Positions 7,999 through 17,316 of a DNA stretch of 56,336 nucleotides are shown here, piece after piece. The number at the start of each line of letters is the position of its first letter. Position 1 is the stretch's first letter. The notes beneath the pieces were generated by a model, which searched no databases, was not told the DNA's origin, and saw only the letters and a list, made by a program, of their open reading frames with translations. Source of the stretch: Caulobacter sp. CCH9-E1 (GTDB taxonomy: Bacteria; Pseudomonadota; Alphaproteobacteria; Caulobacterales; Caulobacteraceae); NCBI RefSeq assembly GCF_001556515.1, contig NZ_LSJA01000303.1, positions 1-56,336 on the forward strand. The letters run 5' to 3'. The position numbers and the translations under genes are program-made.

Positions 7999-9075
7999 AT
8001 GCCCTTCATCTGCGAACCTGGCCAGACCCGCGCCGACATCGTCCCTGGCGCGCTGCACTGCCTGCCCGCCACGCCCGAGACGATCCACTGGGGCTATTTC
8101 GATCCATCGATCAAGCCGGCCTTGCGGATCAAGAGCGGCGACCTCGTCCGCGCCGAGGCCATCACCCATCACGCCGGCGACGCTCCGGACCTGATGATGG
8201 ACGAGGGCGTGACCCGGATCTTCAAGGAAGTCCCGGAGAACGACCGCAATCCCGGCGTCCACATCATGACCGGGCCGATCTATGTCGAGGACGCCAAGCC
8301 CGGCGATGTGCTGGAGGTGCGCTATCTGCGCATGGTCCCGCGGAACAACTACGGCTCCAACCTCGCGGCCAACTGGGGCTATCTCTACAAGGAGTTCGGC
8401 GAGAAGGAGCGGGTGACGATCTACGAACTGGATCCGAACACCAACACCGCCAGCGCGCTCTACGCCTACGACTTCGAGGGCAAGTACCTGATCCCGGGCA
8501 CGATCACCCATTGCCCCGAATGTGACCGGCAGCCAGCGCTGAAGGGCGTGCGTATCCCGGCCCGCCCGCACCTGGGAACCGCCGGCGTCGCGCCGGCGGT
8601 CGACGGTCGCGTCAGCACCATTCCGCCGGGTGAGCACGGCGGCAACATCGACAACTGGCGCATCGGGGCGGGGGCGACGATGTACTACACCGTCCAGGTC
8701 GACGGGGGTCTGTTCTCCATCGGCGATCCCCACGTCAGCCAGGGCGACGGCGAGCTGTCGGGCACAGCCATCGAGAGCTCGCTGAACGTCCTGATGCAGA
8801 TCGTCCTGCGCAAGGATATCCAGACCCCCGGCCCCCTGCTGGAGACGCCAAAGTGGTGGATCGTCCACGGTTTCAATGAAGATCTGAACCTGGCCATGCG
8901 CGACGCCTCGACCAAGATGCTGAGCCTGCTCAGCGACCAGGTCGGCCTGTCGAAGAATGACGCCTATTCGCTGATGAGCGTGGCCGCCGACTTTGGCGTC
9001 ACCCAAGTCGTCGACGGCACGCAGGGCTGCCACGTCCGGATTCCCCGCGACATCTTCCCCAAGCTTAAGGAATAG
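7999..9075 (+). CDS. Acetamidase/formamidase family amidase
   Basis: A 358-residue FmdA/AmdA-type amidase. The conserved motifs GGNIDNWR (about 214-221) and GDPHVSQGDGELSGTAIE (about 241-258) are intact, and ITHHAGD near the N-terminus is also typical. The family releases ammonia from formamide, acetamide and similar small amides. The ATG at 7999 has GGAG 7 bases upstream and lies 13 bases after the DODA-type stop, so it is in the same operon. A ring-cleavage plus amidase order suggests that the pathway releases formamide or a related amide from a nitrogen-containing ring. Confidence 0.9.
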   Translation: MPFICEPGQTRADIVPGALHCLPATPETIHWGYFDPSIKPALRIKSGDLVRAEAITHHAGDAPDLMMDEGVTRIFKEVPENDRNPGVHIMTGPIYVEDAKPGDVLEVRYLRMVPRNNYGSNLAANWGYLYKEFGEKERVTIYELDPNTNTASALYAYDFEGKYLIPGTITHCPECDRQPALKGVRIPARPHLGTAGVAPAVDGRVSTIPPGEHGGNIDNWRIGAGATMYYTVQVDGGLFSIGDPHVSQGDGELSGTAIESSLNVLMQIVLRKDIQTPGPLLETPKWWIVHGFNEDLNLAMRDASTKMLSLLSDQVGLSKNDAYSLMSVAADFGVTQVVDGTQGCHVRIPRDIFPKLKE

Positions 9076-9079
9076 GACG

Positions 9080-10105
9080 ATGAAGGCTTGGTCGTTCAGC
9101 ACTGAAAGCCATCCTCGCGCCGAACGGGCCGAGGCTTGGCGCGACGCGATGGGACGCCTCGGCCTACCGATCGAGGGACTATCGGCCGGCGAGCCGGCCG
9201 CGGCCTCGGTGATCTGCCTGACTTCGCCCCTGGGGATCGAGTTCGCCCTGGTCGAAGCCGGCGCCCAGACGATTTCGGGCCGACTGTCGGGGCAGCCCGC
9301 CGCCGTGTGGCTAGCGGTGTTGCTGCATGGCGAGGCCACCCTGGTGACCGACGATCTGGCGGTAGGCGTATCCACTGGCGACATCGCCTTCGGCCCCACG
9401 GGGCAGGCGGCGGCTCTTCGCCTCGACACCCGCTCGCGGCTCCTCTTCGTCCGCGCGCCTCGCGTGGCCCTGGATCACCGCCTTATCAAGCCTTTCAACT
9501 TGCGGGTGGGCTGGCTTGAGGGATCCAAAGGCGTGCCCCGCATCTTGTCCGACCTGTTGCGGGGCACGGCCGAGGAGTTGGAGAACTTGTCGGTCGATCA
9601 GTTGCGGCCGGTCGACCTGGCTCTGACGGAATTCTTGGCTCAGTGTCTGCTGGAGCGGGGCGCGGCCACGTCTGACGCTCTGGATCTCTCGACCCCGACA
9701 GCGCATTTGCAACGCCTCTGCCAGACCATTGAGACCCTGCTGCCGGATCCGGACTTGTCGCTCCGTCGCGTGGCGGACGAGGAGGGCGTCTCGCCGCGCT
9801 ACGTGCAGAAGCTGTTTGCTTCAGCGAACGAGACCTTCAGCCACTATTTGCGCTCGCGTCGCCTGGAGCGCTGTCGGATCGACCTGGCCAGTCCGCAGCA
9901 CGCTCGGCTATCAATCTCGGAGATCTGTTTCCGCTGGGGGTTCAACGGCTCGGCGCATTTTAGCAGAGCGTTCCGCGAACAGTACGGGCGATCGCCGCGT
10001 GAATTCAGGAACGCCTGCGAAGCCGAGATGTCCCGAGATTTTAAACCCGCGCTGGCGCTAAAGCCGGCGCCTGTGGTTCCCAGCGTGAGCTCACTGAACG
10101 CTTAG
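9080..10105 (+). CDS. AraC-family transcriptional regulator
   Basis: A 341-residue regulator. The N-terminal about 200 residues resemble the AraC-binding-like domain (cupin type). The C-terminal about 100 residues hold the paired helix-turn-helix: the first from LSLRRVADEEGVSPRYVQKLF, the second from SISEICFRWGFNGSAHFSRAF and ending in YGRSPREFR, the family signature. It is the last gene of the Rieske/DODA/amidase operon, 4 bases after the amidase stop, and likely activates this catabolic region. A longer frame opens at 8993 inside the amidase gene, but ATG 9080 with AGGA just upstream fits better. Confidence 0.9.
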   Translation: MKAWSFSTESHPRAERAEAWRDAMGRLGLPIEGLSAGEPAAASVICLTSPLGIEFALVEAGAQTISGRLSGQPAAVWLAVLLHGEATLVTDDLAVGVSTGDIAFGPTGQAAALRLDTRSRLLFVRAPRVALDHRLIKPFNLRVGWLEGSKGVPRILSDLLRGTAEELENLSVDQLRPVDLALTEFLAQCLLERGAATSDALDLSTPTAHLQRLCQTIETLLPDPDLSLRRVADEEGVSPRYVQKLFASANETFSHYLRSRRLERCRIDLASPQHARLSISEICFRWGFNGSAHFSRAFREQYGRSPREFRNACEAEMSRDFKPALALKPAPVVPSVSSLNA

Positions 10106-10181
10106 CCTGAACGGACCGGCCGCGCTGGTCGAGGTCAGGGACCCGGATCAAATCGGCGGCTTCGCCGATGCGGCGAGCCGC

Positions 10182-12101
10182 CTATCGCGGGGAGAGGATC
10201 TGGCCCAATCGGTCGGGGGCCTTCTCGAGGCGCCTCAGGGCCGGATACCTCGGACCAAGGTGGTAGGGAACCCGAACCAGGCGAATACGGTCGTCGGCCT
10301 TGACACTCAGCGCTATGGGCGCAGCGCCCGGCTTCGCCGCGGCGACGATCGCCGTCTTTAGAGCTTCGGGGGAGTAGGGCTTGCCGGCCACCTTGACGAT
10401 CCGGGAGCCGGCGATGACGCTGGCCTGGAAGAGCGGTCCGTCCCAAAGCACCTCCTTGACCTCGCCATCCCAGCCGATCTCCGCGCCCAGCGAGAAGGTC
10501 AGCAGACTGGCCTCGGCGTCCTTCTCATAGGCGGCGACGTAGGCGGAGGGGCGCGGCTCGAACATGAGGCTCCAGCCCGAACGGCGCAAGCCGTCGAGCG
10601 GCGCGCGCTCGTGGTCGTCGAGGCGGGCGTCTAGAAAGCCGGCCCAGTCGTAGGGCGCGACCGCGTTCAGGGCGTCGACGACATCCTCGAAGACATAGGT
10701 CGAAACGCTCGTCTCCCCGTCGTCGACGCCGAAGAAGGCGCGGGCGAAATCGTCCAGCGACCGAGCGCCGTTGGTCCGCTCGCGGATGAGGGTGTCGACG
10801 TCCAGCCAGAGCAGCTGGCCTTCCTCGTAGTAGTCGAGCGACCGCAGCCAGCTGGTGGAGCCCGTGCCGCCCGCGGAGTTCATGATGTAGGCGTTGGTTG
10901 TGTCTCTCAGGCTGCGCCAGCGCCGTCCTGGCGTGGCTTGGGCGTTGGCGGCGATCAGCGCCAGGCGCTGGCGCATCTGCTCGGGCGAATAGAGGCCCGA
11001 CCGCGTCGCCAGCGTGTCGCCGTAGTATTCGGTCAGGCCCTCATAGACCCAGAGCAGGCTGTTGCGCATCGGCGTGGCATAGTCCGGCGTCCAAAGGTCG
11101 GCCGGGCGCCGGTGCTTGCCATTCCACGCGTGGACGTATTCGTGGGCCAGGATGTCACGGCCGCTGAACGCGCTGTCCCACGCCGTGAAGTAGCCGGCCG
11201 TGTTGTAGCCATTCTCGCTGGATCTTTGGTGTTCGGCGCCGAGATAGCCGACCGTCGGATTAAGGCTCAGCAGGAAATCGTAGTGATCGAAGTTCCGCGC
11301 GCCGCCGAACAGCTTGTCGGCTTGCCGGACGAGCCGTCGATGGACCTCGATCTGGGCGGGCGTCGCTTTCAGGTCCTTGGGCGCATCGGCGAACACGTTC
11401 AGGCGGACGGGTCTCGGCGATCCGGGATCGAGGTCGAAGCTGGCCTTGTGGCGACCGGCGTACACCGGAGAGTCCATCAAGGTTTCGAAGCTGGTCTCGG
11501 AAAAGCGCGTCGTCGCCCCGGTCGTCACGGCGCCATCCAGAGCGGTGGCCAAGCTCCAGCCTTGGGGGATGGTCAGGCTTGGTCGGACGCGGATGCGGCT
11601 CACCTCATGGCCGGCCGGATAGAGAGCGACGGCGGTCCACTTCAACAGCACCAGATTCGGCGTGACGGCGATCCGCACCGGGCCGCCAGGCTGGGCCGTG
11701 GGCTGCTCTAGCCGGACGGTGAGAGATCGGACGCCCGCCGGAACGGCGACGTGAAAGGCGGTCATCTCGACCGGATCGCGTCGCCATTCCAGGCGGCGGC
11801 CGTCGTCGGCCGTGATCGTAAAGCCGCTCATCAGCACGATCTGGGCGCTGGGCGAATGCTCGCCCGGGATCCATTTGGGCAGCGAGAGCACCAGCGGGCC
11901 GGGTGCGACGGGGATGGTCTCGGTGATCCGGAAGACCTTCCGCGTCGTGTCGCTGACGTCGACCTTGAGGTCGATGACGCCGGGGTAGTCGATGGCCTGG
12001 GCCGCGGGGATCGGCGGTGTGGGCGGCGCGGGTTTCGGCTCGGCCAGCGCCATGGACGCAGACAGGGCCAGGCTTATGGCCAGAAGGAGCCTCGGCGTCA
12101 T
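10182..12101 (-). CDS. Secreted M61-family metallopeptidase with C-terminal PDZ domain
   Basis: A 639-residue zinc peptidase of the glycyl-aminopeptidase (M61) family. Residues 1-20 form a signal peptide ending in ALA, so it acts in the periplasm or at the envelope. The beta-rich N-terminal domain is followed by the catalytic core with HEYVH at 320-324 and a GAEH motif at 288-291. A PDZ-like domain spans about 540-620 and includes GPLFQASVIAGSRIVKVAG. It lies 59 bases downstream of a TonB-dependent receptor on the same strand, suggesting that it trims peptides brought in by that receptor. No clear terminator follows; a 7-bp hairpin near 10155 lacks a T tract. Confidence 0.9.
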   Translation of the reverse strand: MTPRLLLAISLALSASMALAEPKPAPPTPPIPAAQAIDYPGVIDLKVDVSDTTRKVFRITETIPVAPGPLVLSLPKWIPGEHSPSAQIVLMSGFTITADDGRRLEWRRDPVEMTAFHVAVPAGVRSLTVRLEQPTAQPGGPVRIAVTPNLVLLKWTAVALYPAGHEVSRIRVRPSLTIPQGWSLATALDGAVTTGATTRFSETSFETLMDSPVYAGRHKASFDLDPGSPRPVRLNVFADAPKDLKATPAQIEVHRRLVRQADKLFGGARNFDHYDFLLSLNPTVGYLGAEHQRSSENGYNTAGYFTAWDSAFSGRDILAHEYVHAWNGKHRRPADLWTPDYATPMRNSLLWVYEGLTEYYGDTLATRSGLYSPEQMRQRLALIAANAQATPGRRWRSLRDTTNAYIMNSAGGTGSTSWLRSLDYYEEGQLLWLDVDTLIRERTNGARSLDDFARAFFGVDDGETSVSTYVFEDVVDALNAVAPYDWAGFLDARLDDHERAPLDGLRRSGWSLMFEPRPSAYVAAYEKDAEASLLTFSLGAEIGWDGEVKEVLWDGPLFQASVIAGSRIVKVAGKPYSPEALKTAIVAAAKPGAAPIALSVKADDRIRLVRVPYHLGPRYPALRRLEKAPDRLGQILSPR

Positions 12102-12160
12102 GCGGACCTCCCGCGCGAAGGGGCGGAGCGGTCGTCAGTCCGACCGCTCCGGATCTTGCC

Positions 12161-14956
12161 TCACAGGCCGCTGGCGCCGCCGAACTTGTGGGTCAGCTGC
12201 AGATAGTAGCTGCGCCCGGTCGCGGAGAACCACGACGTGTCGTAGTACGGATAGGCCGAATAGGTCGGGTCGCGCGGCGGGTTCTTGTCGAGCAGGTTGT
12301 CGACGGCCAGGCTCACGCGGGTGCGGTCGTTGATCTCGTACTGGACCGTGGCGTTGACCATGTAGGTCGCCTTGGTCCAGCCGTCCTCGGCGTAGTTGGG
12401 CACCCGGTCGAGGCGCTGGCCGTGCAGGCCGACGCTGAGGCCGTTCAGGCGCCAGTTGATCGCCGCGCTGCTCTTGGTGCGCGGGATGTCGTACCCGCTG
12501 TCAAAGGCCAGCTGGTTCTTGATCGGGTCGCCGGGGTACTGGCGGCTGGTGTGGTTGTGCACCCAGGTGTGGGCGACGCTGAAGTCGAACGTGCCGAGGC
12601 TGGCGGTCGGCCAGCGATAGTGGGCCGCGACGTCGATGCCGGTGGTCCGCTCGGTGGCCACGTTGATGGGGTTGATCGTCACGGTGCTGATCGCGCCCGG
12701 ATTGATGGCGGCGGTCAGCGGGTTGCGCTTCACGCGCGCAAGGGCGTCGGCGCAGGTCGGCGAGGTTGGGCTGACGGCGGTTCCCGCGGACGTCTTGCCG
12801 ATCCGGCAGTCGGCTTCCTGCCGCAGGACGCTGTCCAGGCTCATGTCGAGCACGGCGTTGTCCAGCTGGACGCGGAAGTAGTCGACCGAGATGTCGAAGT
12901 TGCGAACCGGCGACCAGACCGCGCCGTAGTTAAACGACTTGGAGGTCTCCGGCTTCAGCTTGGCGTTGCCCAGGCGCACCTTGACCAGCCCTCCGTCGGC
13001 GTAGCTGCAGTCGCCGACGTCCTCGTTTGGCTCCTCGGTGCGGCAGCGGTAGTAGTCGGTGCCCGAGGGGTGGCTGATACCCTCCTTGGCGAACACATAG
13101 TGCAGGTCCGGAGCGCGGAAGCCGGTTCCGTAGGCGCCCCGCAGCAGCAAGGTCTTCACCGGCCGCCACTCAAGGCCGCCATTGTAGGTGAACTTGTCGA
13201 TCGTGTTGCCGCCGTACTTGTAGCTGTCGTAGCGGCCGGCGGTGGACAGCTCGAGGCTGCTCAGCAGCGGGACCCGGAACTCGTAGCCGGCGCCCCAGCG
13301 GTCGCGCGAGCCTGAGCCGTCGGCGTCGCGCAGGTTGTAGTAGTAGTTCACCGTGGCCAGCGGATCGAGGCCGAGCTTGTAGGACTGGTGGCCGTATTCG
13401 GCGACCGCCGCGAAGCCGACCGGGCCGGCGGGCAGGCGGAAGAGCTCCGCCTGGTTGATCTGGAACGACACCCCCTGCTGGCGCGCGACCGGCTTGTAGG
13501 TCGTGCGCGCGGTGATCGAGTCGAACTCGGCCGTGGTCAGGGGCTTGTAGAGGCGCGCCGGATCGGCGTTGAAGATCGGATAGCCGCTGTCGGCGTCCAC
13601 GCCCAGCTGGGAGCCCAGGAAGAAAGCGGTGGCCTTGGAGGTCACCACCTTGGGCCAGCTGATCGAGGAACGGTGCTGGCTGAAGTTGTAGAAGGCCTCG
13701 TAGTCCCAGCCGCCGCCCAGCGAGCCCTTCACGCCCGGCGTGATGCTGAAGGTCTTGGAGACGTTCTTGATGAAGCCCTTGTTCAGCCCGCCCATCTCCT
13801 CGGGCGTGAACTGGCGATGCCAGAGATCCAGCGCGCCGATGAACTGGTTGTAGAAGATCCCGTCCTCGCTGCCTTTGGCGTCCTGGTACTCCCAGCTCAG
13901 GACGTCCTGGAACTGCCGGGTGCGGCTGTAGCCCGCCGAGATGTCGGCGAAGAACGAGAGGGTGTCGCGGGGGGCGTAGTTCAGCGAGGCGACGACGTTG
14001 GCGCTCTTGCGCTCGCTGACGATCGTGCCGTAGCCGATCGAGCTGTAGCTGCCGCAGTAGAAGCCGGGGTCGCCGTCGGGACCCCAACCGGGGCGGCTGA
14101 CATATTCGATCGACCCGTCATTGAGCTTCGAGAGCGCCTTGCAGGTGTTCGCGCCCGGATCGATGTAGACCTCTTCGGTCGGCTCCATCCGCATGAAGTC
14201 GCGCCGCGCGATCGCCGTGCGCTTGGTCGGGCTGTCCTTGGTGCTGTCCTGGATGTCGCGGTCATAGGCCCAGACCGGACGCTGATTGACGAACTCGCCG
14301 CCAATCACCAGGTCGAAGTTGTCCTTGGAATAGCCGCTAGAAATATTCAAGCGCTGGCTGGCGCCGCCGCCATGCTCGTATCCGCCGACGGTCAGGTCGA
14401 CCGTGGTCCCATCGACCTTTTTCTTCAGATTGAAGTTCACGACGCCCGAAATGGCGTCCGAGCCGTAAACGGCCGACGCGCTGCCGCTCAGAACCTCGAT
14501 CCGGTCGATCATGCCAAGCGGGATCGACGAGGTGTCCGTGAAGGCGCTCTTGCCGTTGTAGGGCAGGGGGAAGTCGGCGATACGGCGGCCGTTCACCAGC
14601 ACCAGCGTATGGTTGGGGCCAAGGCCGCGGAGATCGACCTGCTGGGCGCCGGGGGTCCAGTCCATGCCGCTGGACGATTGCTGGGTCTGGGTCTCGCCGC
14701 CGTTCTGGGTCAACGAGCGCATGACGTCCGGGACGCTGTTGAAGCCGGAGGCCCTGATGCTCTCGCTGGTGATGACTGTGACGGGGGCAGGGCCTTCGGT
14801 CGCGGCGCGGGGGATGCGGGAGCCCGTGATCACTAGCGCTTCGACGGCGTCATCGTTAGCGCCCGGGGCCGGTGTCGTCTGCGCGGCCGCTTGACCGACA
14901 ATCAAAAGACCTGTCGCGCCAGCCAGCGCGCTGGCCCGAAGAAGATGAACCTTCAT
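12161..14956 (-). CDS. TonB-dependent outer-membrane receptor
   Basis: A 931-residue receptor. The signal peptide runs to about residue 26 (VGQAAAQ). A plug domain follows, with VITGSRIPRAATEGPAPVTV resembling a TonB-box region and LRGLGPNHTLVLVNGRR typical of Caulobacter/sphingomonad peptide- or sugar-type receptors. The long beta-barrel ends in an aromatic strand, SYYLQLTHKFG. ATG 14956 is chosen for the strong AGAGGGGG ribosome-binding site just upstream; the frame is open to 15013. It probably imports the peptide substrate of the M61 peptidase and of the divergent S51 and isoaspartyl peptidases. There is no STN domain, so sigma-factor signalling is not expected. Confidence 0.92.
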   Translation of the reverse strand: MKVHLLRASALAGATGLLIVGQAAAQTTPAPGANDDAVEALVITGSRIPRAATEGPAPVTVITSESIRASGFNSVPDVMRSLTQNGGETQTQQSSSGMDWTPGAQQVDLRGLGPNHTLVLVNGRRIADFPLPYNGKSAFTDTSSIPLGMIDRIEVLSGSASAVYGSDAISGVVNFNLKKKVDGTTVDLTVGGYEHGGGASQRLNISSGYSKDNFDLVIGGEFVNQRPVWAYDRDIQDSTKDSPTKRTAIARRDFMRMEPTEEVYIDPGANTCKALSKLNDGSIEYVSRPGWGPDGDPGFYCGSYSSIGYGTIVSERKSANVVASLNYAPRDTLSFFADISAGYSRTRQFQDVLSWEYQDAKGSEDGIFYNQFIGALDLWHRQFTPEEMGGLNKGFIKNVSKTFSITPGVKGSLGGGWDYEAFYNFSQHRSSISWPKVVTSKATAFFLGSQLGVDADSGYPIFNADPARLYKPLTTAEFDSITARTTYKPVARQQGVSFQINQAELFRLPAGPVGFAAVAEYGHQSYKLGLDPLATVNYYYNLRDADGSGSRDRWGAGYEFRVPLLSSLELSTAGRYDSYKYGGNTIDKFTYNGGLEWRPVKTLLLRGAYGTGFRAPDLHYVFAKEGISHPSGTDYYRCRTEEPNEDVGDCSYADGGLVKVRLGNAKLKPETSKSFNYGAVWSPVRNFDISVDYFRVQLDNAVLDMSLDSVLRQEADCRIGKTSAGTAVSPTSPTCADALARVKRNPLTAAINPGAISTVTINPINVATERTTGIDVAAHYRWPTASLGTFDFSVAHTWVHNHTSRQYPGDPIKNQLAFDSGYDIPRTKSSAAINWRLNGLSVGLHGQRLDRVPNYAEDGWTKATYMVNATVQYEINDRTRVSLAVDNLLDKNPPRDPTYSAYPYYDTSWFSATGRSYYLQLTHKFGGASGL

Positions 14957-15059
14957 CGTATCCCCCTCTGTTCGCGCCGACGATCCTGTCCTGGGCGCTC
15001 GCAACCTCGGCATTGTTCGAGATTGAGCTCATTTGGATCGCGGCTTTTCCGGATTGGAA

Positions 15060-15110
15060 GCTGGAAATGACAGATTGTCAAAATTTATGGACAGATTGCA
15101 TTCTGCGTGC
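15060..15110. promoter_or_regulatory. AT-rich divergent promoter with palindrome and 21-bp-spaced direct repeats
   Basis: The gap between the TonB receptor and the S51 peptidase contains TGACA-GAT-TGTCA (15068-15080), a perfect 5-bp-arm palindrome. The 9-mer GACAGATTG occurs twice, at 15069-15077 and 15090-15098, exactly 21 bp apart (two helical turns). On the minus strand the palindrome contains TTGACA, a possible -35 for the receptor gene. The AT-rich, helically phased layout fits an Lrp-type operator, and three Lrp-related genes lie nearby. This is inference; no binding site is proven. Confidence 0.45.
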
Positions 15111-15230
15111 AGCAATTTGAAAGTCGCGCCTCGATGCTGGGCGATATGGCTTTCTTGGTTGCGAAGCGGGTTCTGCCCCCTCGCGAAAAGTCGTCCGGCG
15201 ACTAGGCTCCGCATGAATGGAGGAAGCCCG

Positions 15231-16262
15231 ATGGTTCGATTTGCGTCCGCCGTGGCGATGGCCGCGCTGCTGATGAGCGCGGGCGTCGCGCGGGCGGAGA
15301 CGGCGGCGGGGCCCGACGCCGTCGGGCCTGGCTACGAGTATTATGCGATCGGCGATGTGAACGCGCCGACGCCGGGCAAAACTGGGCCCTTGCTGGGCCT
15401 GTTCGGCGGCGGCGACTGGCCGGTCGAAGCGTTTCGGACCTTCGTGAAGCAGGCGGGCGGCGGCCACATCGTCGTGCTGCGCGCCCGCGGCGGCCGCGAA
15501 CTGCAGGACGAGATCTACAAGGATGTCGGCGGCGCGGTCTCGGTCGAGACCCTGGTGATCCACAACGGGGACGCCGGCGAAGATCCCAAGCTGCTCGCGA
15601 TCATCGCCCGTGCCGACGGCATTTTCTTCGGCGGCGGCGACCAGAGCAATTATGTGCGCGCCTGGAAGGGCACGGCGCTGAACAAGGCGCTGGACGCTCA
15701 CGTCAAGGCGGGCAAGCCGATCGGTGGCACCAGCGCGGGTCTCGCGGTCCTGGGCGGCTATGTCTACGGCTGCCTCGACTCCATCAGCCTGACGTCGCCG
15801 GACGCGCTGAAGAACCCCACGGGGCCCAGCGTCACGCTTGTGCGCGATTTCCTGCATCTGCCGTACCTGTCCAAGGTCATTACCGACACCCACTTCGACA
15901 AGCGTGATCGCCAGGGGCGGCTCGTCACCTTCGTCGGGCGCCTGATCCAGGAAGAGAACGATACGGCGATCACGGGCCTCGGCGTCGATGAGGCCGGCGC
16001 GATGCTGATCGACGCCCAGGGGATCGGTCGCTACTACGGCCCTGGCCGCGCCTGGCTGGTGCGTCCGATGAAGAAGCCGGCGACGATCATCGCCGGCCAG
16101 CCGTTGACCTATGCCGCGTTCCCGATCGTGGGGCTGGGCCCCAAAAGCACCCTCGACTTCAAGACGTTCCGGGTGACCAATCCCGAATTCACCATCACCG
16201 CGCGCGTCGATAAGGGCGTGTTGATCCGCAGCGACCGCCAGAACAAGTCCAATGCGCGTTAG
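15231..16262 (+). CDS. Secreted cyanophycinase-like serine peptidase (family S51)
   Basis: A 343-residue peptidase with an N-terminal signal peptide (cleavage after about residue 22, VARAE). The S51 nucleophile elbow GGTSAG is at 165-170 with Ser168. A GGGDQSN motif at 134-140 carries Gln138, and DTHFDKRDRQGR carries His221, all matching the cyanophycinase active site. Known relatives cut beta-aspartyl isopeptide polymers such as cyanophycin, or act as alpha-aspartyl dipeptidases. ATG 15231 follows GGAGG at 6-10 bases. Its stop overlaps the isoaspartyl peptidase region, so the two are probably one transcript and act in sequence in the periplasm. Whether the substrate is cyanophycin itself is not shown. 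Confidence 0.87.
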   Translation: MVRFASAVAMAALLMSAGVARAETAAGPDAVGPGYEYYAIGDVNAPTPGKTGPLLGLFGGGDWPVEAFRTFVKQAGGGHIVVLRARGGRELQDEIYKDVGGAVSVETLVIHNGDAGEDPKLLAIIARADGIFFGGGDQSNYVRAWKGTALNKALDAHVKAGKPIGGTSAGLAVLGGYVYGCLDSISLTSPDALKNPTGPSVTLVRDFLHLPYLSKVITDTHFDKRDRQGRLVTFVGRLIQEENDTAITGLGVDEAGAMLIDAQGIGRYYGPGRAWLVRPMKKPATIIAGQPLTYAAFPIVGLGPKSTLDFKTFRVTNPEFTITARVDKGVLIRSDRQNKSNAR

Positions 16263-16269
16263 GACCGAG

Positions 16270-17289
16270 ATGATGTTCCACACCTTCAGTCGTTTCGCGT
16301 TCGTCGCGCTTTCGGCCCTCATGTTGGCCGCGCCCGCGACGGCGGCGGAGACCACGCCCCAATGGTCCCTGGCGGTCCATGGCGGAGCGGGCGTGCTTGA
16401 GCGCGGCGAGCTGACGCCCGAGAAGGACAAGGCCTATCGCGCCGGGCTGAACGCGGCGCTGGAGGCCGGCGCGAAGGTTCTGAAGGCGGGCGGCTCCAGT
16501 CTAGACGCGGTCGAGGCCGCTGTCCGGGTGCTGGAGGACAATCCCCTGTTCAACGCCGGCAAGGGCGCGGTCTTCACGGCCGAGGGGCGCAACGAGCTGG
16601 ACGCGGCGATCATGGATGGTGCGACATTGAAGGCCGGCGCCGTGGCGGGCGCCACGCGGACGCGCAATCCGATCAGCCTGGCGCGCGCGGTCATGGAGAA
16701 GTCTCCGCACGTGCTGCTGGCCCGCGAGGGCGCTGACCAGTTCTCCAAGGCGATGGGGCTGGAACAGGCGTCGCCCGAGTATTTCTACACCGAGGAGCGC
16801 TGGAAGCAGTTGCTGGCCTGGCGCAAGGATCAACACGCCGCGTTGGATCCCACCCACCTGCTCGGCACGGTGGGCGCGGTCGCCCTGGATCAGGCCGGTC
16901 ACGTCGCCGCCGCGACCTCGACCGGCGGCATGACGGGCAAGCGCTGGGGCCGGATCGGCGACAGCCCCATCATCGGCGCGGGAACCTACGCGCGAGACGG
17001 AGTCTGCGCGGTCTCGGCCACTGGCTCGGGCGAGTACTTCATCCGGGAAAGCGCCGCGCGTCAGGTCTGCGACCGCGTGGCGTGGAAGGGGGAGGCTATC
17101 CAGCAGGCGGCCGACGGGACCATGGCCTCGATCACCAAGATCGGCGGCGACGGCGGACTGATCGCCATCGACGGCCAGGGCCGCGTGGCGTTCGGCATGA
17201 ACGATCTTGGCATGTATCGTGGCGCGATTTCCTCGGCGGCGCCCACGCCGCGCACGGCGATCTACGCCGATGAGCCTTCACCGCGTTGA
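16270..17289 (+). CDS. Secreted isoaspartyl peptidase/L-asparaginase (Ntn hydrolase)
   Basis: A 339-residue plant-type asparaginase precursor. The first about 26 residues form a signal peptide (APATAAE), so the enzyme is exported, unlike cytosolic IaaA. The autocleavage Thr is Thr200 in HLLGTVGAVALD, followed by TSTGGMTGKRWGRIGD, the substrate-binding loop. The family splits beta-aspartyl dipeptides and asparagine. Following a cyanophycinase-like gene, it would complete breakdown of an isoaspartyl polymer to free amino acids. ATG 16270 is preceded by AGGA; an ATG at 16252 inside the previous gene would only add a few residues before the signal peptide. Confidence 0.9.
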   Translation: MMFHTFSRFAFVALSALMLAAPATAAETTPQWSLAVHGGAGVLERGELTPEKDKAYRAGLNAALEAGAKVLKAGGSSLDAVEAAVRVLEDNPLFNAGKGAVFTAEGRNELDAAIMDGATLKAGAVAGATRTRNPISLARAVMEKSPHVLLAREGADQFSKAMGLEQASPEYFYTEERWKQLLAWRKDQHAALDPTHLLGTVGAVALDQAGHVAAATSTGGMTGKRWGRIGDSPIIGAGTYARDGVCAVSATGSGEYFIRESAARQVCDRVAWKGEAIQQAADGTMASITKIGGDGGLIAIDGQGRVAFGMNDLGMYRGAISSAAPTPRTAIYADEPSPR

Positions 17290-17316
17290 TCTGAATCGCC
17301 AACTGGGGGAGCGGGC

